A model generated the notes under the pieces. The model saw only the letters and a program-made list of their open reading frames with translations. It was not told where the DNA came from and did not search any database. The position numbers and the translations under genes were made by a program. From NCBI RefSeq assembly GCF_000192745.1, contig NC_015259.1:1565001-1629000 (forward strand): a stretch of DNA of 64,000 nucleotides, written 5' to 3'. Within the stretch, counting starts at the first letter, position 1, and each line of letters begins with the position of its first letter. Source of the stretch: Polymorphum gilvum SL003B-26A1. GTDB taxonomy: Bacteria > Pseudomonadota > Alphaproteobacteria > Rhizobiales > Stappiaceae. This document shows positions 45,614 to 55,989 of this stretch, one piece after another.

Positions 45614-46894
45614 ATGACGAAGCAGGCGGACCCGAAACAGGACGAAAGCATCGCTGCCGTTCTCGGCGCGGAGAAGGCCACCGGCCGGTCGCGGCTGCGC
45701 AGGCGCGCCGTCTACATCCTGCTTGCGCTCGCCATCGGCGGCGCGGCCGCCTACCGCTTCGCCTATATGGACGGATCCGAAGGCGGCGTGCGTTATGTTA
45801 CCGAAAGGGTCACGCGCGGCGACATGACGATTTCCGTGACCGCAACGGGAACCGTCGAGCCGACCAATCAGGTCGACATCTCCAGCGAGCTGTCCGGCAT
45901 GATCCGCAAGGTGGGCGCCGACTACAACGACCGGGTCGCCGCCGGCCAAGTGCTGGCCGAACTCGACACCGACAAGCTGAATGCCGAGGTGGCGCATGCC
46001 CGCGCGTCCCTGCGGGCGAAGCAGGCGGCGCTGCTGGAGGCCACGGCGACGGTCGAGGAGAAGCGCAGCGCGCTCGACCGCATGCGCCGGCTGATGGACC
46101 GCAGCGTCGTCGCCCAGAGCAACCTGGAGGAGGCCCAGGCTGCCTACGACCGCGCGCTCGCCGGGGTGGAAAGCGCCGAAGCTGCCATCGAGGTCGCCAA
46201 GGCGGATCTCCAGATCGCGGAGACCAACCTGCAGAAGGCCTGCATCTGCTCGCCGATCGACGGCATCGTGCTCGACCGTCAGGTCGACCCGGGCCAGTAC
46301 GTCGCCAGTTCGCTGCAGGCACCGGTGCTGTTCACAGTTGCCGAGGACCTCAGCGAGATGGACCTGCGGGTCGACATCGACGAGGCCGACGTCGGCCTGG
46401 TGCGCGAGGGCCAGACGGCGAGCTTCACCGTCGACGCCTACCCTGACCGCGTGTTCCCGGCAACGATCCACAAGGTCCGCTATGCGCCGGAATCCGCCGA
46501 GGGCGTCGTCACCTACAAGGCGGAACTGAAGGTCGACAACGGCGAATTGCTGCTTCGCCCGGGCATGACAGCGACCGCGGAGATCGTCATCGAGGAGGCC
46601 AGGGACGTGCTGATGGTGCCGAATGTCGCACTGCGCTACGAGCCGCCGCAAACGGACGCTGCGTCCGGTTCCGGCATCGGGCTGCGCAACCTGTTCGGCC
46701 CGCCGCGCTTCCGCTCCGCTAGCGAGAACGTCCGCCGCGACAGCACGCGCCAGGTCTATGTCCTGCGCGCCGGCGCGCCCGTCGCCGTGCCGGTGGTGAC
46801 CGGCGTCACGGACGGCGTCTCGACCCGGATCGTCGAGGGCGAACTTGCCGAGGGCGACGCGGTCATCGTCGACAGACTGAGCACCGGCCGGTAG
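45614..46894 (+). CDS. MacA/HlyD-type periplasmic adaptor
   Basis: This 426-residue adaptor has an N-terminal membrane helix (about 30-47), lipoyl halves on each side of a coiled-coil hairpin (residues about 110-200), a beta-barrel domain and a membrane-proximal domain. A short insertion around SGIGLRNLFGPPRF interrupts the C-terminal region. It precedes a MacB-type ATPase and permease, forming a tripartite exporter with an unseen outer membrane channel. Confidence 0.9.
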   Translation: MTKQADPKQDESIAAVLGAEKATGRSRLRRRAVYILLALAIGGAAAYRFAYMDGSEGGVRYVTERVTRGDMTISVTATGTVEPTNQVDISSELSGMIRKVGADYNDRVAAGQVLAELDTDKLNAEVAHARASLRAKQAALLEATATVEEKRSALDRMRRLMDRSVVAQSNLEEAQAAYDRALAGVESAEAAIEVAKADLQIAETNLQKACICSPIDGIVLDRQVDPGQYVASSLQAPVLFTVAEDLSEMDLRVDIDEADVGLVREGQTASFTVDAYPDRVFPATIHKVRYAPESAEGVVTYKAELKVDNGELLLRPGMTATAEIVIEEARDVLMVPNVALRYEPPQTDAASGSGIGLRNLFGPPRFRSASENVRRDSTRQVYVLRAGAPVAVPVVTGVTDGVSTRIVEGELAEGDAVIVDRLSTGR

Positions 46895-46903
46895 GAGGTG
46901 ACC

Positions 46904-47631
<728 letters not shown>

Positions 47632-47632
<1 letters not shown>

Positions 47633-48843
47633 TGTGGTGGGAAACGATCAAGCTGGCGTTCCAGGCGATCCGACGCAACGCCCTGCGCTCGACGCTGACG
47701 GTGCTCGGCATCGTCATCGGCGTCGCCGCGGTGATCGGCATGGTGTCGATCGGCCACAGCACCACTGCCCAGGTCACCGCCAGCCTGGCCCGTCTCGGCA
47801 GCAATCTGCTGGTCGTGCGTCCGGGTGTCGCCGAACGCGGGCCCGGCGGCGTGCGCACCGACGCCAAGGCGTTCGACCGCTTCGACGTCGAGGTTCTGCG
47901 CGCCCAGCTCTACAGCGTGCGCGCCGTTGCCCCGACGGTCTCCACCAGCGCCACCGCCGTGGTCGGCAACGAGAACCGCACCGTCTCCGTGTGGGGCACG
48001 GACAATGCCTATTTCGTCACCCAGGACTGGCCGGTGGTCAGGGGACGCGAGTTCCTCGACAGCGACCTCCGGGCCGGCCGTCCGGTGTGTATCGTCGGCC
48101 AGACCATCAAGGAGGAGTTGTTCCAGAATCAGGACCCGATCGGCAAGCGCATGCGGGTCAGGGGCCTGTCCTGCGAGGTCGTCGGCCTGCTGGAGGAGAA
48201 GGGCCAGACCGGCTTCGGGCAGGACCAGGACAATACGGTGATCATGCCGCTGCGCGCCGTCCAGCGCCGCCTGCTCGGTAGCACCGACATCGCGATGATC
48301 TCCGTGTCGGCGCGCGACGGCGTCGACACCGGCAAGGTCCAGGCCGACATCGAGGCGATCCTGCGCGAGCGACGCAACATCACTCCGGGCAAGGACGACG
48401 ACTTCCATGTCCGCGACATGAAGCAGATCGTGGCGACCATGACCTCGACCACCACCGTGCTGACCGGCCTGCTTGGCGCGGTCGCCGCCGTCAGCCTGCT
48501 GGTCGGCGGCATCGGCATCATGAACATCATGCTGGTGTCGGTGACCGAGCGCACCCGCGAGATCGGTATCCGTCTCGCCATCGGCGCGCTCGAGCGTCAG
48601 GTGCTCTTGCAGTTCCTGGTCGAGGCCGTGGTGCTGTCGCTGTTCGGCGGCGTGCTCGGCATCCTGGCCGGCATCGCCCTTGCCGCCGGAGCGGTCACCG
48701 TGATGCAGATGCCCTTCGTGCTCGACCCGTCGATCATCGCCGTCGCCTTCGTCTTCTCGGCCCTCGTCGGCGTGGTGTTCGGCTACTTCCCCGCCCGCCA
48801 GGCCGCGCGCCTCGACCCGATCGAGGCGCTGCGGCACGAATAG
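47632..48843 (+). CDS. MacB-type ABC permease
   Basis: This 403-residue membrane protein has the MacB layout: an N-terminal helix (TLTVLGIVIGVAAVIGMVSI), a periplasmic domain of about 230 residues and three C-terminal helices with GGIGIMNIMLVSVTERTREIG. The ATG overlaps the ATPase stop (TGATG); a GTG one codon earlier is possible. Peptides, macrolides or lipids are exported by relatives. The stop lies 4 bp from the convergent MFS gene. Confidence 0.92.
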
Positions 48844-48847
48844 CGGC

Positions 48848-50074
48848 TCACTCGGCGGCCTGGGGCGCCCTGCCGCGCCAGGGCAGGGCGACCTCGTTGC
48901 CCGGAGCCGGTTCCGCGGGGATGAGCGTCGACAGCACCAGGCTGACCGCGGCCATGGCGGCGCCGGCAAGGAACACGGCGGCCGGCGACACCAGCCACAG
49001 CAGGCCGAAGGTGACCGGGATGCCGACGGCTGCAATGTGGTTGATGGTGAAGGCGACGCCGGCCGTCGGCGCGATGTCCGCCGGGTCGGCGATCTTCTGG
49101 AAATAGGTCTTGATCGCGATGGCGATGGCGTAGAAGGCGTGGTCGATCACGTAGAGTGCGGCAGCCGCCGTCGCGTCGGTGACAAAGGCGTAGCTGGCGA
49201 ACACGCCGATCAGGCCGATGTATTCCACGATCAGCGCCTTGCGCTCGCCGAAGCGCACGATCAGCGCGCCGATCTTCGGCGCCAGCAGCATGCTGAAGAC
49301 GCCGTTGACCAGGAACAGGCCGGCGACCTCATGGACGTCGTAGCCGAAGCGCTCGACCATCAGGAAACCGGCGAAGACGGTGAAGATCTGCCGCCGCGCG
49401 CCGGACATGAAGGTCAGGGCGTAGTAGAGCCAGTAGCGCTTGCGGAGGATCAGCTTCTTGTGCTGCGGCACCCCCTCCCGGAAGCTGGGATAGGCGGCGA
49501 GCAGGAAGACCAGGACCAGCACGGTCATGCTACCGGCGATCAGGAAGACGGTGGTGAACGACAGGTCGTAGGTCTTCCAGCCGAAATAGATCAGGCCGTA
49601 GGCGATCAGCTGGGCGAAGGCGCCGACGGAAATGATCTTGCCCATGCTGGCGGCGGCCGTCTGCTTGGGCAGCCACTGCAGCGACAGCGACTGCGCCATG
49701 GTCTCGTAGTAGTGGAAGCCGATCGACATGATCAGCGTCGTCACGTAGAAGCCCATCGTGGTCGGGAAATAGCCGGTGACCGCGACGCCGATGCCGAGGA
49801 AGGCCAGAGACGTATAGGCCAGCGTCTGCTCGCGCATGAACAGCAGCAGGTAGATGGCGGCGAAGCTCAGGAAACCGGGGATCTCGCGGATCGACTGCTG
49901 GATGCCGATCTCGCGGCCGGTGAAGGCGAGTTCCTGCACCGCGAAATTGTTCATCAGGTTCCACCAGCCGGCGAAGGACAGCTGCATCGCGCCGGCCATG
50001 ATCATCAGCAGCACGGCGGGCGACCGCCAGCCGGTCGCCGCCGCCGGGTCGGCGCTTCTCGAAAAGTAGGTCAT
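48848..50074 (-). CDS. MFS transporter
   Basis: This 408-residue protein has twelve hydrophobic helices. The cytoplasmic loop between helices 6 and 7 contains PSFREGVPQHKKLILRKRYW. The usual MFS signature between helices 2 and 3 is weak, and the family is not one I can name. It is divergent from an AraC-type regulator, which may control it. Confidence 0.82.
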   Translation of the reverse strand: MTYFSRSADPAAATGWRSPAVLLMIMAGAMQLSFAGWWNLMNNFAVQELAFTGREIGIQQSIREIPGFLSFAAIYLLLFMREQTLAYTSLAFLGIGVAVTGYFPTTMGFYVTTLIMSIGFHYYETMAQSLSLQWLPKQTAAASMGKIISVGAFAQLIAYGLIYFGWKTYDLSFTTVFLIAGSMTVLVLVFLLAAYPSFREGVPQHKKLILRKRYWLYYALTFMSGARRQIFTVFAGFLMVERFGYDVHEVAGLFLVNGVFSMLLAPKIGALIVRFGERKALIVEYIGLIGVFASYAFVTDATAAAALYVIDHAFYAIAIAIKTYFQKIADPADIAPTAGVAFTINHIAAVGIPVTFGLLWLVSPAAVFLAGAAMAAVSLVLSTLIPAEPAPGNEVALPWRGRAPQAAE

Positions 50075-50199
50075 CGGGTGTCTGGGTCGTCGTAGCTGGG
50101 AGAGGTGTTCGTCGATCGCAGCAATAGACCCGCGCAGGCCTTGCGCGTTAGCGCGGTTTTGTCATCATATGTCGCCGAAACGTCAATCTTGGGGGCTGC

Positions 50200-50988
50200 G
50201 TGCCGATCCATCCAGACCTGCGCCGGTTTCCGACCGGTCCACTGCCGGCACAGGTCGTCGGCCTCGCCACCGAGGAGGCGGCCGGAGCGGTCACGGCCTG
50301 GCATGCTCATGACGTCGCGCAGTTGTTCCATCTGGTGCGCGGCTCGATCGCCATCGACACGGAGGTCGGCACCTTCTTCGTGCCGCCCGAGCGCGCCGTG
50401 TGGCTGCCTCCGCGCTTCGCCCACGAGACCCGCTATCTGACCGACACCGAGGTCCGCTACCTCTATGTCTCGGCCGAGGTGGCGGCCGACATGCCGGGCG
50501 AGCCGCGCGTGCTCCAGATGACCGCGCTGCTCAGGGAACTGATCCTGGCGTTCATGACCTATCCGCGCGCCGAAACGGTCGAGGGCCCGGCGGCGCGCCT
50601 TGCCGCCGTCATCCTCGACCAGATGGCGCTGCTGCCTGCCTCGCCGCTGCGGCTGCCGATGCCGCGCGAACTGCGCCTGCGCGCCCTGTGCGAAAAGATC
50701 GTGCGTTGTCCGGCCGACCTTCCCGCGCTGGCCGACGCCGCCGCGGCCAGCGCCCTGTCGGTGCGCTCGTTCGAGCGGCGGATGGTGCGCGAGACCGGGC
50801 TGACCTACCGCACCTGGTGTCGGCAGGTGAAGCTGTTCCGCTCGCTGGAGCTGCTCGCCGGCGGCGCCAGCGTGTCGGACGTCTCGCACAGCCTCGGCTA
50901 CGAGGGGCCGAGCGCCTTCGTCGCGACCTTTCGCAAGGCCTTCGGCGTCACGCCCGGGCGATATTTCCAGGAACCGCGCCGGACTTGA
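50200..50988 (+). CDS. AraC-family regulator with N-terminal cupin
   Basis: This 262-residue protein has a cupin-type sensor (HAHDVAQLFHLVRGSIAI, then VPPERAVWLPPRFAHET) and a C-terminal AraC double helix-turn-helix (SVRSFERRMVRETGLTYRTW, DVSHSLGYEGPSAFVATFRK). The start is GTG after GGGGG. The 125-bp gap to the divergent MFS gene suggests control of that transporter. The effector is unknown. Confidence 0.88.
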   Translation: MPIHPDLRRFPTGPLPAQVVGLATEEAAGAVTAWHAHDVAQLFHLVRGSIAIDTEVGTFFVPPERAVWLPPRFAHETRYLTDTEVRYLYVSAEVAADMPGEPRVLQMTALLRELILAFMTYPRAETVEGPAARLAAVILDQMALLPASPLRLPMPRELRLRALCEKIVRCPADLPALADAAAASALSVRSFERRMVRETGLTYRTWCRQVKLFRSLELLAGGASVSDVSHSLGYEGPSAFVATFRKAFGVTPGRYFQEPRRT

Positions 50989-51054
50989 CATTCCTCAACG
51001 CCGGGCCTCGTCCGGCATGGCAGGTTGGCCGCCCTAAACCGTTAGGAGGGAACG

Positions 51055-51489
51055 ATGTTCAACACCATTCTTGTACCGGTCGACCCGGGCGAAACCAGCT
51101 TCTCGACCCCGGCGCTGGAGACGGCGGCGCGGTTCGCGCGCGACTACGACGGCAAGGTCCGCCTGGTCGCGGTACTCGCGCATACCCAGGGCTTCGTCGC
51201 CAGCTATCTGCCGGAAGACTTCGAGAAGACCGCCGTCGCCGAGACCCGGAATCTGCTGGAGGACCTTGCCAAGGGCCTCGGCCTGCCGGAGGGCTCCGTG
51301 TCGGTCGCCGTCCGCCTCGGCTCGGTCTATCACGAGGTCATCGAGGAGGCCGAAGCCGCCAAGGCCGACCTGATCGTCATGGGCTCGCACAAGCCGGCGC
51401 TGTCGACCTACCTGATCGGCTCCAATGCCGCCCATATCGTGCGCCATGCGCCGTGTTCGGTGATGGTGCTGCGCCCGAACAAGGGCTGA
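51055..51489 (+). CDS. universal stress protein, UspA family
   Basis: This 144-residue protein has the Usp fold, opening FNTILVPVDPG and ending in the nucleotide-loop region MGSHKPALSTYLIGSNAAHIVRH. The pattern is close to ATP-binding Usp proteins. It stands alone behind an AGGAGGGA ribosome site. Confidence 0.92.
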   Translation: MFNTILVPVDPGETSFSTPALETAARFARDYDGKVRLVAVLAHTQGFVASYLPEDFEKTAVAETRNLLEDLAKGLGLPEGSVSVAVRLGSVYHEVIEEAEAAKADLIVMGSHKPALSTYLIGSNAAHIVRHAPCSVMVLRPNKG

Positions 51490-51548
51490 GCAGGTCCGGC
51501 TGAAGCCTGGTCCGACCGGATCGACACGAGCCGGTCGGCAGGAAATCG

Positions 51549-52724
51549 CTAGCGCGCCAGCTCCTTCATGGCGCGGTTCAGTCCGTCGAGGGTGAGCGGG
51601 AACATGCGTCCGCTCATCAGCTCGCGGATCATCCGGATCGAATGGGTGTAGTCCCAGTGCCGTTCGGGCACCGGGTTCAGCCAGACGGCGCTGGAATAGA
51701 GATCGGTCACCCGCTGCATCCAGGCGCTGCCCGGTTCCTCGTTCCAGTGCTCGACCGACCCGCCGGCATAGGCAATCTCGTAGGGGCTCATCGAGGCATC
51801 GCCGACGAAGATCACCTTGTAGTCGGCGGGATACTTGTGCAGCACGTCGAAGGTGGCGATGCGCTCCGAGTGCCGGCGGCGATTGTCCTTCCACACTGTC
51901 TCGTAGAGGCAGTTATGGAAGTAGAAATGCTCCATCACCTTGAATTCCGAGCGTGCGGCCGAGAACAATTCCTCGCAGACCTTGATGTGGTCGTCCATCG
52001 AGCCGCCGATATCGAAGAACAGCAGCACCTTGACCGCGTTGCGCCGTTCGGGCCGCATCTTGACGTCGAGCAGGCCCTTGTGGGCGGTCGAGCGGATCGT
52101 GCCGTCGAGGTCGAGTTCCTCGGCCGCGCCGGTGCGGGCGAACTTGCGCAGCCGCTTCAGCGCCACCTTGATGTTGCGCGTGCCGAGCTCGACGCTGTCG
52201 TCGAGATCCTTGAACTCGCGCTTGTCCCACACCTTGACCGCGCGCCGGTGGCGGCTTTCGTGCTGGCCGATGCGCACGCCCTCCGGATTGTAGCCGTAGG
52301 CGCCGAAGGGCGACGTGCCGGCGGTGCCGATCCACTTGCTGCCGCCCTGGTGGCGCTCCTTCTGCTCCTCCAGCCGCTTCTTCAGCGTCTCCATCAGCGT
52401 GTCGAAGCCGCCGAGCGATTCGATCAGCGCCTTTTCCTCCTCGCTCAGGTGCTTCTCGGCAAGCTTCCTGAGCCAGTCCTCCGGGATCTCCGCGGCAGGT
52501 GCGTCCGACAGCAGGTCGAGGCCCTTGAAGACATGGCCGAACACCCGGTCGAACTTGTCGAGGTTGGACTCGTCCTTCACCAGCGTGGCGCGGGCCAGAT
52601 AATAGAAGTCCTCGACCCGCCGTTCGGCCAGGTCGAGGTCCAGCGCTTCCATCAGCGTCAGGTATTCGCGCAGGGACACCGGCAGGCCGGCGCCCTTCAG
52701 CTCGGCGAAGAAGGAGATGAACAT
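51549..52724 (-). CDS. VWA-domain protein, CoxE-like
   Basis: This 391-residue protein has an N-terminal helical region and a C-terminal von Willebrand A domain with the metal site DIGGSMDDH (D-x-G-x-S). CoxE-like VWA proteins work with MoxR-type AAA ATPases as chaperones that insert or activate metal cofactors. The matching MoxR gene is at 62943-63788 on the same strand, not next door as is usual. Its role could extend to the orphan molybdenum subunit at 12 kb, but this is only a possibility. Confidence 0.88.
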   Translation of the reverse strand: MFISFFAELKGAGLPVSLREYLTLMEALDLDLAERRVEDFYYLARATLVKDESNLDKFDRVFGHVFKGLDLLSDAPAAEIPEDWLRKLAEKHLSEEEKALIESLGGFDTLMETLKKRLEEQKERHQGGSKWIGTAGTSPFGAYGYNPEGVRIGQHESRHRRAVKVWDKREFKDLDDSVELGTRNIKVALKRLRKFARTGAAEELDLDGTIRSTAHKGLLDVKMRPERRNAVKVLLFFDIGGSMDDHIKVCEELFSAARSEFKVMEHFYFHNCLYETVWKDNRRRHSERIATFDVLHKYPADYKVIFVGDASMSPYEIAYAGGSVEHWNEEPGSAWMQRVTDLYSSAVWLNPVPERHWDYTHSIRMIRELMSGRMFPLTLDGLNRAMKELAR

Positions 52725-52843
52725 GGGCGAAGGGTAGCGGCTGCCGGAGGGGCTGTCGAGGCGCGCGGCGCTGGGCTCTCAGGTCGACTTCGCGACGTCG
52801 CTCTTTCTCCACGTGGCCGCCGTCGGATGCCGCCTGTCATGCG

Positions 52844-53590
52844 TCACCGAGCCATCAGCGCGAACACGCCCCAGCCTAGGTATTCGCGCGTGTACGCGGC
52901 GTAGCGTTCGGGTTCCGAGCTCAACTGGGCGCGAATGTCTTTCGCGAGATCGTCGCCGGGATTCGCATCGAGCCACCGGCGCATCGTGAGCCACTTGGCC
53001 GCCTCGTACCTGTCCCAGCCGTCCTGGTCCGCCAGAACCATTTCGACAACGTCGTAGCCGAGGGTGTGGAACGATGCGAGAAGCCCGGGAAGCATGAGGA
53101 AGTCGGAGATTGATCCGGCAAGGCATCCTTTGGCAATGTCTTCCGTGGGCGGCAACCGCAGCCAGTATGGCTCGCCGATGAGAATGATCCCTCCGGTGTG
53201 GAGGCTCTGCGCCAGAAGCGCGATGGTGCCGGCGACGCCCCCGCCGATCCACGTGGCGCCGACACAGGCTGCGACACCGACCTTTTCATCGGCGACGTAA
53301 CCGGCAGCGTCGCCGTGGATGAACTCGACTCGATCGGCGACCCCAAGTTCTTTGGCGCGCAGCTTCGCCTGCTCGGTGAACAGCTGGCTCTTGTCGATAC
53401 CGGTGCCACCAATCCGGTGATCGCGTGCCCAGGTGCACAGCATCTCGCCTGAACCGCTGCCAAGGTCCAGGACACGGGTCTCTGGTTCCAGACGCAACGC
53501 CGCGCCGAGGGTGGCGAGCTTTTCGGGCGTGAACGGGTTATGGATGCGGTGAGCGCTTTCGGTGACGTTGAAGATCCGGGGGATGTCCAC
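52844..53590 (-). CDS. SAM-dependent methyltransferase
   Basis: This 248-residue class I methyltransferase has motif I VLDLGSGSGEMLCTWA, the acidic end of strand 2 in GTGIDKS, and EFIHGDAAGY. The substrate domain is unrecognised. The start is taken as GTG at 53590, before VDIPRIFNVTESAHRI; no ATG lies between it and the conserved region. Confidence 0.82.
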   Translation of the reverse strand: MDIPRIFNVTESAHRIHNPFTPEKLATLGAALRLEPETRVLDLGSGSGEMLCTWARDHRIGGTGIDKSQLFTEQAKLRAKELGVADRVEFIHGDAAGYVADEKVGVAACVGATWIGGGVAGTIALLAQSLHTGGIILIGEPYWLRLPPTEDIAKGCLAGSISDFLMLPGLLASFHTLGYDVVEMVLADQDGWDRYEAAKWLTMRRWLDANPGDDLAKDIRAQLSSEPERYAAYTREYLGWGVFALMAR

Positions 53591-53800
53591 TTGAGAAACG
53601 CCTTTCGGGTGAAAATGGAGTCGATGACTCGCCAATGATATACGGCTGTTACTGGCCGAGGGGGATTTCACCCGACCGACGCACACCTCGCGGACTGGAG
53701 CACGTGGCGCACCAATGCTGGCGCCGCCCCTGACCTGCTGGCCGGCGCGGCGCCATGCGCTATATGCCCGCCGGTGATCGAACGGGAGGGAAACGGCACC

Positions 53801-54172
53801 ATGCGACGTGAAACCCTGGTCTTCGGCCTGCTGGTGGCGCTTGCGGGGCTTCGCGCTGATCCGGCGGCTGCCCATCACGGCTGGAGCTGGACCACCGGCC
53901 GCAACCTGCAGCTTGTCGGCGTCATCGTCGAGGTCCGGCTCGGTAATCCGCATGGCATGCTGAAGGTCGACGCGGAGGGCGACGTCTGGACCGTCGAGGT
54001 CGGCCAGCCGTGGCGCAACCAGCGGGCGGGCCTGAGGGACGGCGACCTCGCCGTCGGCACGGAGATCACCATCATCGGCGAGCCGTCGGCAAACCTCGAC
54101 GACCGGCTGCTGAAGGCCGAAAAGATCCGTATCGGCGGACGCGACTACGACCTCTATCCCGGCCGTGACTGA
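53801..54172 (+). CDS. exported DUF6152-like protein
   Basis: This 123-residue protein has a signal peptide ending near AAAHHGW. A small beta-rich domain follows (GVIVEVRLGNPHGMLKV, then VEVGQPWRNQRAGL) that resembles the DUF6152 family of OB-like periplasmic proteins. Function is unknown. It overlaps the next membrane protein gene by 8 bp. Confidence 0.75.
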   Translation: MRRETLVFGLLVALAGLRADPAAAHHGWSWTTGRNLQLVGVIVEVRLGNPHGMLKVDAEGDVWTVEVGQPWRNQRAGLRDGDLAVGTEITIIGEPSANLDDRLLKAEKIRIGGRDYDLYPGRD

Positions 54173-54647
54173 ACTGGTCCAGGCGGGCGCAGCCTGGCTC
54201 GCCGCCACCGACGCGGCGGTCTGGCTGCGGTCGGCACGATGGGGCTACGCGCTGGTCAGTGCCGCGCATGTCCTCGGCATTGCCCTGCTGATCGGCGCCA
54301 TCGTGCCGATGGACCTGCGGCTGGTCGGGCTGTGGCGCGGCGTGTCGGTGCAGGCACTCGCCCGGGTGCTGGTGCCGGTCGCGGCCTGCGGCTTGGTGCT
54401 GGCGAGCGGCGCCGGCGTGCTGCTGTTCTCGGTGCGCGCGCCGGACTACCTGTCGCTCGCGCCGTTCCAGGCGAAGATGGCGCTGGTCGGGCTCGGCACG
54501 GTCTCTGCCCTGGCACTGCATCTGCGCCACGGCCTGTGGCTCGGCAGCGCGCAGACGCGCCACACGCGGCTTGCCGGCCTGCTCTCCCTACTCGTCTGGC
54601 CCACGGCGCTGGTCGCCGGCCGGTTGATCGCCTTTGCCGACGGGTGA
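54165..54647 (+). CDS. four-helix membrane protein coupled to the DUF6152-like gene
   Basis: This 160-residue protein has four hydrophobic helices and a histidine in the first (SAAHVLGIALLIGAIVPMDLRL), as in DUF2214/DUF6644-like cytochrome b-type proteins. The start is GTG inside the previous gene. Function is unknown; the pair recurs as a unit in related families, and haem binding is possible but unproven. Confidence 0.72.
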   Translation: MTELVQAGAAWLAATDAAVWLRSARWGYALVSAAHVLGIALLIGAIVPMDLRLVGLWRGVSVQALARVLVPVAACGLVLASGAGVLLFSVRAPDYLSLAPFQAKMALVGLGTVSALALHLRHGLWLGSAQTRHTRLAGLLSLLVWPTALVAGRLIAFADG

Positions 54648-54717
54648 GGCTTGCCCGGCGCCTGCCCGCAAAACGTTGCCGGGAGGGCGTTGCCGGCCGT
54701 CCCGCGCCGCCGTTGGC

Positions 54718-55848
54718 CTACGCCGGCGTTGCCGCCTGTCCGCGTCCGCCCTTCAGGTCCGGATGCAGCGACTTGCCGAGGATGTGGAGGTCGCGGCCGA
54801 TGACGTGCTGGCTGGAGCCGACGATCAGCGGGTCGGGCTCGCCGACCACCTTGTGGTCCTTGTCCGGGTAGGGCAGGGCGTTGAGGAAATGCTCCATGCA
54901 GTTCAGCCGGGCGCGCTTCTTGTCGTTGGACTTGACGATGGTCCAGGGCGCGTCGGCGGTGTCGGTGTAGAAGAACATCGCCTCCTTGGCCTCGGTGTAG
55001 TCGTCCCACTTGTCGAGCGAGGCGAGGTCGATCGGCGACAGCTTCCACTGCTTGAGCGGGTCGGTCTGGCGTTCAATGAAGCGGCGCCGCTGCTCCTCGC
55101 GGGTAACCGAGAACCAGTACTTGAACAGCAGCACGCCGTCGCGCACCAGCATGCGCTCGAATTCCGGGCACTGGCGCATGAACTCCAGGTACTGGTGCGG
55201 CTTGCAGAAGCCCATCACCCGCTCGACGCCGGCGCGGTTGTACCAGGAGCGGTCGAACAGCACCATCTCCCCGCCGGCCGGCAGGTGCTGGATGTAGCGC
55301 TGGAAGAACCATTGCGTGCGCTCGCGCTCGGTCGGCTTCTGCAGCGCGACGACGGTGGCACCGCGCGGGTTCAGGTGTTCCATGAAGCGCTTGATGGTGC
55401 CGCCCTTGCCGGCGGCGTCGCGGCCCTCGAACAGCAGGATCACGCGCTGGCCGCTGTCCTGGATCCAGCGCTGGGCCTTCAGCAGTTCGGCCTGCAGTCT
55501 GGCCTTGCGCTGCTCGTAAGCGGCGCGGCGCATTCTGGTCGCGTAGGGGTATTCGCCGCTTTCGAACATCTGGTGGATGGCGGCCGGGTCGCGGCGCATC
55601 TCGGCCAGGCGGTGGCGCAGCTCGCCGCCGGTGGGGGAGGTTTCTGCGGCGACCGGCTCGCTTGCGACCGGCTGGCTTGCGACCGGCGCGGCCTCGGCCG
55701 GTGCCGCGTCCGCCGGTCCCGGCTCTGCTGGCCCTGGCTCTGCCGGCAGGATTTCGGAAACGGCGGGCGCTGCCGCCCGTCGCGTCCGTGGGCGTCGTGG
55801 GGCGCCCGATGCCCCGTTCGCCGAGCCGTTTGCGTTGCCTGCTGCCAT
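54718..55848 (-). CDS. ppk2: polyphosphate kinase 2
   Basis: This 376-residue PPK2 enzyme moves phosphate between polyphosphate and nucleotides. Walker A is EGRDAAGKGGTIK, Walker B region LFDRSWYNRAGVE, and the lid contains EEQRRRFIERQTDP. About 80 N-terminal residues rich in Ala, Pro and Glu, with imperfect repeats (PAEPGPAEPGPADAAP), precede the kinase domain and are not part of the usual fold. The start at 55848 excludes a short hydrophobic leader. Confidence 0.92.
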   Translation of the reverse strand: MAAGNANGSANGASGAPRRPRTRRAAAPAVSEILPAEPGPAEPGPADAAPAEAAPVASQPVASEPVAAETSPTGGELRHRLAEMRRDPAAIHQMFESGEYPYATRMRRAAYEQRKARLQAELLKAQRWIQDSGQRVILLFEGRDAAGKGGTIKRFMEHLNPRGATVVALQKPTERERTQWFFQRYIQHLPAGGEMVLFDRSWYNRAGVERVMGFCKPHQYLEFMRQCPEFERMLVRDGVLLFKYWFSVTREEQRRRFIERQTDPLKQWKLSPIDLASLDKWDDYTEAKEAMFFYTDTADAPWTIVKSNDKKRARLNCMEHFLNALPYPDKDHKVVGEPDPLIVGSSQHVIGRDLHILGKSLHPDLKGGRGQAATPA

Positions 55849-55989
55849 GTGCGGTACCCCCCGAAATCGGATGCAATGGCACGCCTTTAGCAGACAAAGC
55901 CTTAGCAATCGTTGATCGGCATCAACAAACTGATTCCGCGACGGCTTTTTTGTTTGCCGGTTGCCTTGCCAAGGTCTTGGTTGAGGGCC